DNA of 64,000 bases, taken from NCBI GenBank assembly GCA_050739895.1, contig JBOICK010000018.1, forward strand, positions 26,161 through 90,160, given 5' to 3'. Source of the stretch: Stenotrophobium sp050739895 (GTDB taxonomy: Bacteria > Pseudomonadota > Gammaproteobacteria > Nevskiales > Nevskiaceae). The notes under the pieces are model-generated. The model searched no databases. It saw only the letters and a program-made list of their open reading frames with translations, and was not told the DNA's origin. Numbering within the stretch: position 1 is the first letter of the stretch; every line of letters starts with the position of its first letter. Positions 45,625-55,600 of this stretch are shown piece by piece. The position numbers and the translations under genes were made by a program.

Positions 45625-47048
45625 AGCACTTCGGAGGCGTGCGCGGCCAGGCGCGAACGCTCGCCGCGCGCCAGCGTCACGTGGCCGCCATGCGGCCAGC
45701 CCTGGAAACGGTCAACGACATAAGTGAGGCCGGAAGTGGTTTCGGACAGGTAGGGCGTGTCGATCTGCGCGAGATTACCGAGGCAGATCATTTTGGTGCC
45801 GGGACCGCAGCGGGTGATGAGCGTGCGCATCTGTTTGGCGGTGAGGTTCTGCGCTTCGTCGAGAATCACGTAGCGGTTGAGGAAGGTGCGGCCGCGCATG
45901 AAGTTCAGTGAGCGGATCTTGATGCGCTTGGACAGCAGGTCGTTGGTGGCGGCGCGCTCCCAGTCGCCGCCCGGTGTCTGTGTCAGCACTTCGAGGTTGT
46001 CCATCAGCGCGCCCATCCACGGCGTCATTTTTTCTTCTTCGGTGCCGGGCAGGAAACCGATGTCCTCGCCCAGCGGCACGGTGACGCGGGTCATGATGAT
46101 CTCGCGATAGCGGTTTTCGTCCATGGTTTGCGCCAGACCGGCAGCAAGCGTCAGCAGGGTCTTGCCGGTGCCGGCGGCGCCGAGCAGGGTGACGAAATCC
46201 ACGTCTGGATCGAGCAGCAGGTTGAGCGCGAAATTCTGCTCGCGGTTCTTGGCGTGTATGCCCCAGACCGCGTTCTTGCCGTGGCGGTAGTCGTGGATTA
46301 CGCGCAGGTGCGCGACATCTCTCTCGATCGACTGCACGCACAACTCCAGTCCCTGCTCGCTATCGTCGGGCATGTAGAGAAACTGGTTAACGTGCCACTT
46401 TTTTACCAGTGGGCCCTGGATGCGGTAGCAAGCGCGGCCGGTTTTGTCGTGCCAGCTTTCCATGGTGCTGCCGTGCGTGGACCAGAAGCTGGCCGGCAAT
46501 TCGGTGTAGCCGTTGTAGAGCAGTTTGAGGTCGTCGAGGACCTGGTCGTTGTGATAGTCCTCGGTCTGCACGCCGACGATGGCGGCCTTGATGCGCAGGT
46601 TGATGTCCTTGCTGACCAGGATCACAGGCCGGCCCGGATGCCTGGCCTGCATGCCCAGCGCGGTGCGCAGGATGTTGTTGTCGGCCTTGTTGCCGGGCAG
46701 CACGTCGCCGATCGCGGCGTCCAGCGTCTGTGTCTGGAAGAACAGCCGTCCGGTGGCGGCGCTGCCGTTGCCGCGCGTGGCGTGGTGCTGGATCGCCGGC
46801 AGCGGCAGGCCGTCCTCGATCTGCGCGTGATTCTTGTCGCGCATCAGTTCTTCGAGGAAGCGGCTGGCCTGGCGCGCGTTGCGCGAAACTTCGCTGGCAC
46901 CCTTCTTGGCGGCATCGAGTTCTTCGAGCACGAACATCGGCAGGAACAGGTCATGTTCCTCGAAGCGGAAAATGCTGGAAGGGTCGTGCATCAGCACGTT
47001 GGTGTCGAGAACGAAAATCTTGCGTCGCGCGGCGGCTTTGGCGGTCAT
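45621..47048 (-). CDS. PhoH-family ATPase with N-terminal PIN domain
   Basis: The 475-residue protein has an N-terminal PIN nuclease domain (KIFVLDTNVLMHDPSSIFRFEEHDLFLPMFVLEELDAAKKG, Asp-rich) and a C-terminal PhoH helicase-like ATPase with Walker A LGAAGTGKTLLTLA and Walker B NRYVILDEAQNLTAKQMRTLI. PIN-PhoH proteins are RNases/RNA helicases of the YlaK type, probably in RNA metabolism. The start codon lies 11 bases from the end of AT-core element E, whose arm GGGTGGA is positioned like a ribosome site. Confidence 0.92.
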   Translation of the reverse strand: MTAKAAARRKIFVLDTNVLMHDPSSIFRFEEHDLFLPMFVLEELDAAKKGASEVSRNARQASRFLEELMRDKNHAQIEDGLPLPAIQHHATRGNGSAATGRLFFQTQTLDAAIGDVLPGNKADNNILRTALGMQARHPGRPVILVSKDINLRIKAAIVGVQTEDYHNDQVLDDLKLLYNGYTELPASFWSTHGSTMESWHDKTGRACYRIQGPLVKKWHVNQFLYMPDDSEQGLELCVQSIERDVAHLRVIHDYRHGKNAVWGIHAKNREQNFALNLLLDPDVDFVTLLGAAGTGKTLLTLAAGLAQTMDENRYREIIMTRVTVPLGEDIGFLPGTEEEKMTPWMGALMDNLEVLTQTPGGDWERAATNDLLSKRIKIRSLNFMRGRTFLNRYVILDEAQNLTAKQMRTLITRCGPGTKMICLGNLAQIDTPYLSETTSGLTYVVDRFQGWPHGGHVTLARGERSRLAAHASEVL

Positions 47049-47059
47049 TTTTAGTCCAC

Positions 47060-47163
47060 CCGCTGGTGCGGGTTTTAGTGGAATTGATGTTTAATTATAT
47101 ATAATTAAAAATATATAACATTATAAATTATAACAAAATGGGTAACGCTGTAAGCAAGAGCGG
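47060..47163. repeat. AT-core palindromic element, copy E
   Basis: Arms extend to nine bases: CCACCCGCT (47056-47064) and AGCGGGTGG (47159-47167). Spacers are 23 bases each; the 48-base core (47088-47135) runs TGTTTAAT to TATAACA with 45 A/T. It lies between phoH (start 47048) and the end of bcp. The left arm can form a local hairpin CCCGC-TGGT-GCGGG. Confidence 0.78.
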
Positions 47164-47195
47164 GTGGCGCTTTGCGCGCCTCGCGGCGGTACAAA

Positions 47196-47227
47196 CAAAA
47201 AACCCCCAGCCGCGTGCGGCTGAGGGC
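47196..47227 (-). terminator. Intrinsic terminator of the gcvR-bcp operon
   Basis: On the minus strand CCCTCAGCCGC and GCGGCTGGGGG (47227-47203) form the stem, followed by TTTTTTG. It lies 29 bases after the bcp stop and before element E. Confidence 0.8.
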
Positions 47228-47255
47228 CTATCAAAAGCAAGCGGGCAGGCGCGCG

Positions 47256-47828
47256 TCAAAGGGCTTGGACCGCGGCCAGCACTTCAGTGGCGTGGCCCTT
47301 GACCTTGACCGCGCGCCAGCACTGGCGCAGGACGCCCTTGGCGTCGAATAGCCAGGTGCTGCGATCGATGCCGAGGTATTTGCGGCCGTACAGGCTCTTT
47401 TCCACGATCACGCCAAAGGCGTCGCAGAGCGCCTGCTCGGTATCGGCGATCAGTGGAAACGGGAAGTCGAATTTGGCGATGAAGTTTTCGTGCGAGCGCA
47501 GGCTATCGCGCGAGACGCCGACGATATCTGCGCCGGCCTTGGCGAATTTGGCATGCAGGTCGCGGAAATCCTGGCCTTCCTGGGTGCAGCCCGGCGTGTT
47601 GTCCTTGGGATAGAAATACAGCACCAGCTTGCGGCCCTTGTAGCTGCGCAGGGCGATGTCCTTGCCGCCGCTGGCGGGCGTCATTGACGAAGATTTAGAG
47701 CCGCCTGCACTGGCGCCTGGCGCGGCGGCGGGCGTTATTGAAGAAGACTTGGAGCCGCCCGCACTGGCGCTTGGCGCGGCGGCTTGCAGCGTGAGGTCGG
47801 GAATGCGGTCGCCAACAGCAAGGCTCAT
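47256..47828 (-). CDS. bcp: Peroxiredoxin of the Bcp (PrxQ) family with an internal repeat insertion
   Basis: The 190-residue peroxiredoxin reduces hydroperoxides. The peroxidatic cysteine lies in FYPKDNTPGCTQEGQDFRDLHAKFAKAGADIVGVSRDS. Normal Bcp goes straight from the N-terminal strand to the next one; here about 37 residues (ASAGGSKSSS units) are inserted between them, coded by two 54-base repeats. The second Cys (resolving, five residues on in classic Bcp) is not in the typical CxxxxC place: the sequence reads CTQEGQ. It is the second gene of an operon with gcvR (9-base gap), opposite dapA. Confidence 0.92.
   Translation of the reverse strand: MSLAVGDRIPDLTLQAAAPSASAGGSKSSSITPAAAPGASAGGSKSSSMTPASGGKDIALRSYKGRKLVLYFYPKDNTPGCTQEGQDFRDLHAKFAKAGADIVGVSRDSLRSHENFIAKFDFPFPLIADTEQALCDAFGVIVEKSLYGRKYLGIDRSTWLFDAKGVLRQCWRAVKVKGHATEVLAAVQAL
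47677..47784. repeat. Two 54-base tandem repeats translated inside bcp
   Basis: Units at 47677-47730 and 47731-47784 differ at only a few positions. On the coding strand they give ASAGGSKSSSITP and ASAGGSKSSSMTP with alanine/proline linkers. They add low-complexity Ser/Ala/Gly sequence near the N-terminus of Bcp and keep the frame. Confidence 0.85.
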
Positions 47829-47837
47829 GTAGGGCTC

Positions 47838-48377
47838 TCAGGTCTTGATGGGGTCAAGCATGCCATCGGCATTGAGATCATCGCAAAGATCCATGAAGGA
47901 TTCGCGTAGGGCCTGAGGATGCTGATTGACCGGCACATGCAGCACCATCTGCACGCTGCACATGCTGGCGCCAGTGTAGGTCGAGACGTATTTCTGCGTG
48001 GAAATCTCCGCCACTTCGACATCCTGCCCGTGAAAAAACTCGAGCAGGTGTACCAGCAGGTCCTGTTGTTGTGGCGCGATCACCTCGGCGCCATAGGGCC
48101 GGAACTCGGGAGTGGTTGGGCGTGCTTCACAGCGCTCGAAGCGAACCTGCAACTCGAGCTTTTCGGCAATGCCGGGCAGTGCGGTTTCGAGCCGACCCAG
48201 CGCGCTCCAGTTGCCGGAGACCACCATGTTCGCCGCCAGCCGGTCGCCGATCGGCGCGATGCGGCAATCCTCGACTTCACAGCCGCGTTCACGTATCGCA
48301 CGGAACAACTCCAGCGGCACGCCGGGGCGCATGCGGGAGAGAGCGGAAACGGACAACAGGTTCTCGGTGTTGGTCAT
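47838..48377 (-). CDS. gcvR: GcvR-like ACT-domain regulator of the glycine cleavage system
   Basis: The 179-residue protein has two ACT-like halves (ENLLSVSALSRMRPGVPLELFRAIRERGCEVEDCRIAPIGDRL and DLLVHLLEFFHGQDVEVAEISTQKY). GcvR proteins bind glycine and oppose the activator GcvA. The order gcvR-bcp, divergent from dapA, is typical of gammaproteobacteria. The start ATG at 48377 begins MTNTENLL; the open frame continues upstream of it but crosses the dapA promoter and start. Confidence 0.85.
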   Translation of the reverse strand: MTNTENLLSVSALSRMRPGVPLELFRAIRERGCEVEDCRIAPIGDRLAANMVVSGNWSALGRLETALPGIAEKLELQVRFERCEARPTTPEFRPYGAEVIAPQQQDLLVHLLEFFHGQDVEVAEISTQKYVSTYTGASMCSVQMVLHVPVNQHPQALRESFMDLCDDLNADGMLDPIKT

Positions 48378-48515
48378 GGGCAGGCGCAAGTGGAGGCGCG
48401 CAAAGTTTAACGCCCATTGGCGACATGGCAAGTTTTTGCGACAGCCACAGCACTGCGCGGCCTCTGGACGCAGGCTATACTTGCGGCCTCTCAATATGAA
48501 TACACAAGTCAGCGC

Positions 48516-49393
<878 letters not shown>

Positions 49394-49397
<4 letters not shown>

Positions 49398-49747
49398 AGA
49401 ACATATTGATGTTGCTCGCGGCGGCGTCACTGCTGGCCGGTTGCGCCAGCGACGGTAGCGGCCATTGCGGCGGTGTGTTTGATTACCAGAAAGCCGATAC
49501 GCTGGCAGCGGTCAAAGTGCCGGGCGTGAGTCCCACCGCCACGGTTTCTGCGCTTGAGGTGCCGCCCGAAACGGCGAAGATCGTGCCGTATGGCCGCCTG
49601 GTGCCCAGTGCCGACCATCCGCATGAAATGCGCATGGTCTGTCTCGACGTACCGCCTCCTATGGCGCCGATCGTCGAGCAGCAGTCAACAACACCAGTGC
49701 CCGCGCCTGTTCCGGCCCCCGCGCCGGCTGCGGTTCCACATTCCTGA
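49394..49747 (+). CDS. Small lipoprotein coupled to dapA, resembling the N-terminal part of BamC
   Basis: The 117-residue product has a lipoprotein signal with lipobox LLAGC (Cys17). The short mature protein includes GHCGGVFDYQKADTLAAVKVPGVSPTATVSALEVPPETAKIVPYG and a proline-alanine tail (PVPAPVPAPAPAAVPHS). In enterobacteria the gene after dapA is bamC, whose flexible N-terminus binds BamD. The YQKA...LxVPP..A.I..Y pattern and the position suggest a BamC that kept only this arm, which is an inference. The structured helix-grip domains are missing. Confidence 0.75.
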
Positions 49748-49825
49748 TGAATGCGTGGCTGGCTCGACTGAGCTAGAATCCGCGCCCTTCACCCGAGTCA
49801 TGCAACGTGACCCGGGTGGTTATAC

Positions 49826-49917
49826 GGAGAGATGTCCGAGCGGTTTAAGGAGCACGCCTGGAAAGCGTGTATACGGTGAATGCCGTATCGCGGGTTCGAA
49901 TCCCGCTCTCTCCGCCA
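49826..49917 (+). tRNA. tRNA-Ser, anticodon GGA
   Basis: A 92-base tRNA with acceptor GGAGAGA/TCTCTCC, a type II long variable arm (CGTGTATACGGTGAATGCCGTA region), anticodon loop CTGGAAA giving GGA, T-arm GCGGGTTCGAATCCCGC and an encoded CCA end. It reads UCC and UCU. The IS3 remnant and an isolated metabolic gene follow it. Confidence 0.96.
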
Positions 49918-50092
49918 TATTTAAACCATTGATTTAGAATAATATTTATCAGTTAACCTTCGCAAAAAACTCCCGCAACTACGGGGCGTTGGCGGAGGGT
50001 TTTTATGGACCCGAACTACAGCGTCTCTGTTGCGCGCCTCAGCGCAGCCCACAGGCGCCAGTGTCTCTGAGCGCCAGTTTTCCACTACGGGT

Positions 50093-50299
50093 TTAACGCC
50101 TACATCGAATCGCTCAATGGCAAGCTACGCGATGAATGTCTCAACGAGCATTGGTTCCCCAGCCTTCGTCACACTCAGGTCGTGATCGAAACCTGGAGGG
50201 CGAATAAACGAAGAAAGGCTCAAGCCTGCTCTCGGCGGGCTGACGCCCGCAGCCTATGCAAGACAACTGGCCGGCAAGACAGCTACATTAACGCCCTGA
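50093..50299 (+). pseudogene. Decayed C-terminal fragment of an IS3-family transposase
   Basis: Translation from 50092 gives NAYIESLNGKLRDECLNEHWF and continues VVIETWR, the DDE-domain end of IS3-type OrfB. The frame then breaks near 50200. The other frame gives EERLKPALGGLTPAAYARQ and stops at 50297. The 5' two-thirds of the transposase and the ends of the IS are absent. No intact inverted repeats are seen. Confidence 0.8.
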
Positions 50300-50362
50300 C
50301 TCTAATCCTTGTGCCACTCAACAAGGGGGAACGTCACGCCAACAACCAATAGGACATCGATT

Positions 50363-52609
50363 ATGAGCAAGCATAACGCGGCAATCATCTACACATTGAC
50401 CGATGAGGCACCGCTGCTCGCAACCTGTGCTTTTCTGCCGATCATGCATGCCTTTACTGCGCCGGCCGGCATCAAGGTCACCACCAGTGACATCTCGCTG
50501 GCGGCGCGCATCCTAGGTGAGTTTCCAGAATTTCTGACCGCAACGCAGCGCGTGCCCGATAACCTGGCTGAACTGGGCCGACTGACGCTGCTGCCCGACA
50601 CCAACATCATCAAACTGCCCAACATCAGCGCCTCGATGCCGCAGTTGCTCAACGCCATTAAGGAGTTGCAAGGCAAAGGTTACAAGATACCCGATTACCC
50701 GGAAGATTCGAAAACCGACGAAGAAAATTCCATCCGCAAGCGCTATTCGAAGTGCTTGGGCAGTTCTGTGAACCCGGTGCTGCGTGAAGGAAACTCTGAT
50801 CGCCGCGCGCCAAAAGCGGTGAAGGAATACGCCCGCAAGAATCCGCACAGCATGGCCAAGTGGAGCATGGCCTCGCGCACGCATGCCGCGCACATGCGCG
50901 ACGGTGATTTCTATCACGACGAGGCTTCGATGACGCTGGACCGCGCGCGCAACGTGCGCATGGAACTGGTGACGAAAAGCGGCAAGACGCTCGTACTGAA
51001 GCCCGAGGTGAAGCTGCTCCAAGGCGAGATCATCGACAGCATGTTCATGAGCAAGAAGGCGCTGTGCGCTTTCTACGAAGAGCAGATGGAGGACGCCCGC
51101 CAGTCCGGCCTGCTGTTCTCGCTGCACGTGAAGGCAACGATGATGAAGGTCTCCCATCCCATCGTCTTCGGCCACTGCGTGAAGATCTTCTACAAGGAGG
51201 CCTTCGCCAAGCACGCCAAGCTGTTCGAGGAGTTGGGCATCAACGTCAACAACGGCATGGTCGATCTTTACAACAAGATCGAAAAGCTTCCGTCGGCCGA
51301 GAAAGACCAGGTGATCCGCGACCTGCACGCCTGTCACGAGCACCGCCCTTCGCTGGCGATGGTTGACTCGGCCAAGGGCATCACCAACTTCCATTCGCCG
51401 AGTGATGTCATTGTCGACGCCTCGATGCCAGCGATGATCCGCGCAGGTGGCAAGATGTACGGCGCCGATGGCCGCCAGTACGACTGCAAGGCAGTGATGC
51501 CCGAGAGCACCTTCTCGCGTATCTACCAGGAGATGATTAACTTCTGCAAAACCAACGGCGCCTTCGATCCCAAGACGATGGGTTCGGTGCCGAACGTCGG
51601 CTTGATGGCCCAGCAGGCGGAGGAATACGGCTCGCACGACAAGACCTTCGAGATTCCCGAGGATGGCGTAGCTAACATCGTCGACCTTGCCACCGGTGAG
51701 GTGCTGCTGACACAGAACGTGGAAACCGGCGATATCTGGCGCATGTGCCAGGTCAAGGACGCGCCGATCCGCGACTGGGTCAAGCTCGCCGTCACCCGCG
51801 CACGCAACTCAAACACGCCAGCCGTGTTCTGGCTCGATGCGTATCGGCCACACGAGCATGAGGTGATGAAGAAGGTGGTGAAGTACGTGCAGGAGCACGA
51901 CATCAAAGGGTTGAAGATCGAGATCATGTCGCAGGTCCGCGCCATGCGTTACACGCTGGAGCGCATCGTGCGTGGACAGGACACGATCTCGGTTACCGGT
52001 AACATCCTGCGCGATTATCTCACCGACCTGTTTCCCATCATGGAGCTGGGCACCAGCGCCAAGATGCTCTCCATCGTGCCGCTGATGGCTGGTGGCGGCA
52101 TGTATGAAACGGGGGCGGGCGGCTCAGCGCCCAAGCACGTGAAGCAACTGGTGGAAGAAAACCACCTGCGCTGGGATTCTCTGGGAGAATTCCTGGCGCT
52201 GGCCGTGAGCCTGGAAGACTTGGGTATCAAGACCGGTAACCCGCAGGCCAAGATCCTGGCCAAGACCTTGGATGCTGCGACTGGCAGGCTGCTGGACAAC
52301 AACAAAAATCCGTCCCCTAAGACCGGCCAGCTGGATAATCGCGGCAGCCAGTTCTACCTCGCCATGTACTGGGCGCAAGAGCTCGCTGCGCAGACGGAAG
52401 ACCTGGCCCTGCAGAAGCGATTCACGCCGCTGGCCAAGGCGCTGACCGAGAACGAACAGACCATCATCAGGGAACTCGCCGAGGTGCAGGGTAAACCCGC
52501 CGACATCGGCGGCTACTACGCGGCGGATATCAACAAGATGGAAGCGGTGATGCGGCCGAGCAAGACATTCAACGCGGTTTTGGCAGCCATGACGATCGGG
52601 CAGGGCTAA
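50363..52609 (+). CDS. Monomeric NADP-dependent isocitrate dehydrogenase (IDH-II)
   Basis: The 748-residue protein is the large monomeric type, unrelated in length to the dimeric Icd. Family features are YTLTDEAPLLATCAFLPI, LPNISASMPQLLNAIKELQ, WSMASRTHAAHMRDGDFYHDE, LLFSLHVKATMMKVSHPIVFGH and LWMQGGGMYETG-like LMAGGGMYETGAGGSAPKHV. It oxidatively decarboxylates isocitrate to 2-oxoglutarate and makes NADPH. It stands alone after the tRNA gene and IS remnant, which is consistent with acquisition at the tRNA locus, although base use looks like the neighbours. GAC-rich sequence before the ATG gives a weak ribosome site (AGGACATCGATT). Confidence 0.93.
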   Translation: MSKHNAAIIYTLTDEAPLLATCAFLPIMHAFTAPAGIKVTTSDISLAARILGEFPEFLTATQRVPDNLAELGRLTLLPDTNIIKLPNISASMPQLLNAIKELQGKGYKIPDYPEDSKTDEENSIRKRYSKCLGSSVNPVLREGNSDRRAPKAVKEYARKNPHSMAKWSMASRTHAAHMRDGDFYHDEASMTLDRARNVRMELVTKSGKTLVLKPEVKLLQGEIIDSMFMSKKALCAFYEEQMEDARQSGLLFSLHVKATMMKVSHPIVFGHCVKIFYKEAFAKHAKLFEELGINVNNGMVDLYNKIEKLPSAEKDQVIRDLHACHEHRPSLAMVDSAKGITNFHSPSDVIVDASMPAMIRAGGKMYGADGRQYDCKAVMPESTFSRIYQEMINFCKTNGAFDPKTMGSVPNVGLMAQQAEEYGSHDKTFEIPEDGVANIVDLATGEVLLTQNVETGDIWRMCQVKDAPIRDWVKLAVTRARNSNTPAVFWLDAYRPHEHEVMKKVVKYVQEHDIKGLKIEIMSQVRAMRYTLERIVRGQDTISVTGNILRDYLTDLFPIMELGTSAKMLSIVPLMAGGGMYETGAGGSAPKHVKQLVEENHLRWDSLGEFLALAVSLEDLGIKTGNPQAKILAKTLDAATGRLLDNNKNPSPKTGQLDNRGSQFYLAMYWAQELAAQTEDLALQKRFTPLAKALTENEQTIIRELAEVQGKPADIGGYYAADINKMEAVMRPSKTFNAVLAAMTIGQG

Positions 52610-52658
52610 CGACCCCTTCGGCGGGCCTCAAGGGAAATAGGCGCTAACGTGATTTGCT

Positions 52659-55600
52659 TCAGTCAGTTTCGAACACAAGCAGAAGGTCCCCGGCGCTGAC
52701 GGTCAGGCCGGCATGTGCCAGGATGTCCTTGACGATACCTGAGCGCGGCGCGGCGATCACCGTTTCCATCTTCATCGCTTCCAGCGCAAGCAAGGGTTCG
52801 CCCTTGACGACGTGGCTGCCCTTTTGCACCGAGATGCGTACGATCATGCCCGGCATGGGTGCGCCGATATGTGCCGCATTGCCCGCTTCTGCCTTGAGGC
52901 GTCCTGCTGCGGCAGCGCTGGCATCCGCCAGCGGGATGCGCACCATGCGCGGCTGGCCGTTGAGTTCGTAGAACAGCTTGGCAACGCCTTCTTCCGGCAC
53001 ATCGCTGCTGCCCTGCAGGCGGATCACCAGCGTCTTGCCACGTTCGATATCAACGCTGATTTCCTCGCGCTCGCGCAGGCCGTAGAAGAAGGTTGAAGTC
53101 GGTAGTGTGCTGACATCGCCATAAGTCTTGCGATGTTCGACGAAATCCCTGAACACTTTTGGATACATCAGGTGCGAGGCGAGTGCAGTGTCGGAGAGCT
53201 TCTCGTCCAGTGCTTGTTCTGCTTCTCTGCGGGTTTTTTCGATGTCGACCGGCGGCAGGGTTGCGCCGGGGCGGCCCACCAGTGGCGCCTTGCCCTTGAG
53301 GACTTTTTTTTGCAGTGCCTCGGGAAATCCGTCAGGCGGGAAACCCAGTTCGCCGCGCATCAGCGACACCACCGATTCGGGGAAGTCGATGGCAGTGCTG
53401 GGGTCTTGCACCTGTTCAGCGGTCAGGTTGTTGCCGACCATGAACAGCGCCAGGTCGCCGACGACTTTCGAGGTGGGCGTGACCTTGACGATATCGCCGA
53501 ACAACTGATTGACGTCCGCGTACGCTTTAGAGACTTCCGGCCAGCGTTGCTCCAGCCCCAGGCCCCGCGCCTGCTCGCGCAGGTTGGTGTACTGGCCGCC
53601 AGGCATTTCGTGACGATAGACGTCGGCGGTGCCGGAGCGGATATCGGCCTCGAACGGCGCGTAGTAACGACGCACGCCTTCCCAGTAGTTCGACAGCTGC
53701 TGCAACGCATCGAGATCGACTTCCGGATCGCGCTCGCCGCCGGCAAGGCTGGCGGCAATCGAGCCGAGGTTGGGTTGTGCCGTGAGTCCCGACATGCTGT
53801 CGAGCGCGCCGTCCACCGCATCGCAGCCCGCTTCCACGGCTGCCAGTACGCTGGCGGCGCTGATGCCGCTGGTGTCGTGGGTGTGAAAATGGATTGGCAA
53901 ACCGATTTCCTGCTTGAGCACGCGCACCAGTTCTCGTGCTGCACGCGGGCGGCAAATGCCAGCCATATCCTTGATGCCGAGAATATGTGCGCCGGACTTT
54001 TCCAGCGCCTTGGCCATTTTCACGTAGTACTGCAGGTTGTATTTCGGGCGCGACGTGTCGAACAGATCACCGGTGTAACAGATCGCTGACTCGCATACCG
54101 CACCCGATTCAATCACGGCATCCATTGCCACGTGCATGTTGTCGACGCTGTTGAGCGAATCGAACACGCGGAAAATGTCGATGCCGTTCTTCGCCGCCTG
54201 TTGCACAAAGTAACGCACGACGTTGTCGGGGTAGTTGGTGTAGCCGACCGCGTTGGCCGAACGCAGCAGCATCTGCAATGGAATATTCGGAATCGCTGTA
54301 CGCAGCGTTGCCAGTCTTTCCCATGGGTCTTCCTTGAGAAAACGCAGAGCTACGTCGAAGGTGGCGCCACCCCAGCATTCCAGCGAGAACAACTGTGGCG
54401 CGAGGCGTGCGTAATACGGCGCTATCGTTGCCATGTCCGCAGTACGCATCCGCGTTGCAAACAGTGACTGGTGCGCGTCGCGCATAGTGGTATCGGAGAG
54501 CAGAACCCTCTTTTCGGCTTTTAGCCACTGCGCAAAGCCGGTGGCGCCGCGTTCTTTCAATTCATCGCGCAGTCCGCGCGGCGGTGGCTGCGCCAGTGCC
54601 GCGCTGGGCAAGGCTGGTACGGGAAAAGCCAGGTCCGGAACTTTCCGCCCCTTCATTTCCGGGTTGCCGTTGACGATCACCTTGCCGATGTAGCGCAGTA
54701 GCTTGGTGGCACGATCACGGCGAGGCGTGAACTGGAACAGTTCGGGCGTGGTGTCGATGAAGCGTGTCGTGCAACTGCCGGAGCGGAACTCCGGGTGACT
54801 GATTACATTTTCCAGAAATTGCAGATTGGTCGAGACCCCGCGAATACGGAACTCGCGCAGAGCACGATCCATGCGATGGGTGGCTTCGTCGGCAGTCGGC
54901 GCCCACGCCGTGAGCTTGACCAGCATCGAGTCGTAGTAAGGCGTGACCACCGCACCGCCATAGGCAGTGCCGCCATCCAACCGTATGCCGAAGCCGGCCG
55001 GGCTGCGGTACGCCGTGAGCCGGCCATGATCGGGGGTGAATCCATTCTCCGGGTCTTCGGTGGTGACGCGACACTGCAGTGCGTGGCCGTCTAGCCGCAC
55101 CTGATCCTGCGTCGGCAGACCTGCTTCTCCCAGACGCAGCCCCTCGGTGACACGAATCTGTGCCTTGACGATATCAACGCCAGTGATTTCCTCCGTAACC
55201 GTATGTTCGACCTGGATACGCGGGTTGACCTCGATGAAATAAAACTCTCCGGTATCGGCATCCATCAGGAATTCGACGGTGCCGGCGTGGGAGTAATTGA
55301 CCTGCTTGCACAGGCGCAGTGCCGAGTCGCACAACAGCTGGCGCTGTGCCTGCTGCAGATACGGCGCAGGCGCGCGTTCCACGACTTTCTGATTGCGGCG
55401 CTGTACCGAACAATCACGCTCGAACAGATGAATCAGGTTGCCGTGGCTGTCACCGAGGATCTGGACTTCGACATGACGCGCGCGGCGCACCAGCTTTTCG
55501 ACATAAACCTCGTCGTTGCCAAAGGCCGACTTGGCTTCGCGCCGCGCCGATTCCATCTGAGAACCGAGTTCGGCCTCGGACTCGATTACGCGCATGCCGC

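Noticed and set aside
49940..50020. Imperfect inverted repeat AAAAACTCCCGC / GCGGAGGGTTTTT after tRNA-Ser as a terminator
   Set aside because: It could terminate the tRNA transcript, but the stem has mismatches and a long loop, so it is left as a possibility and not listed.
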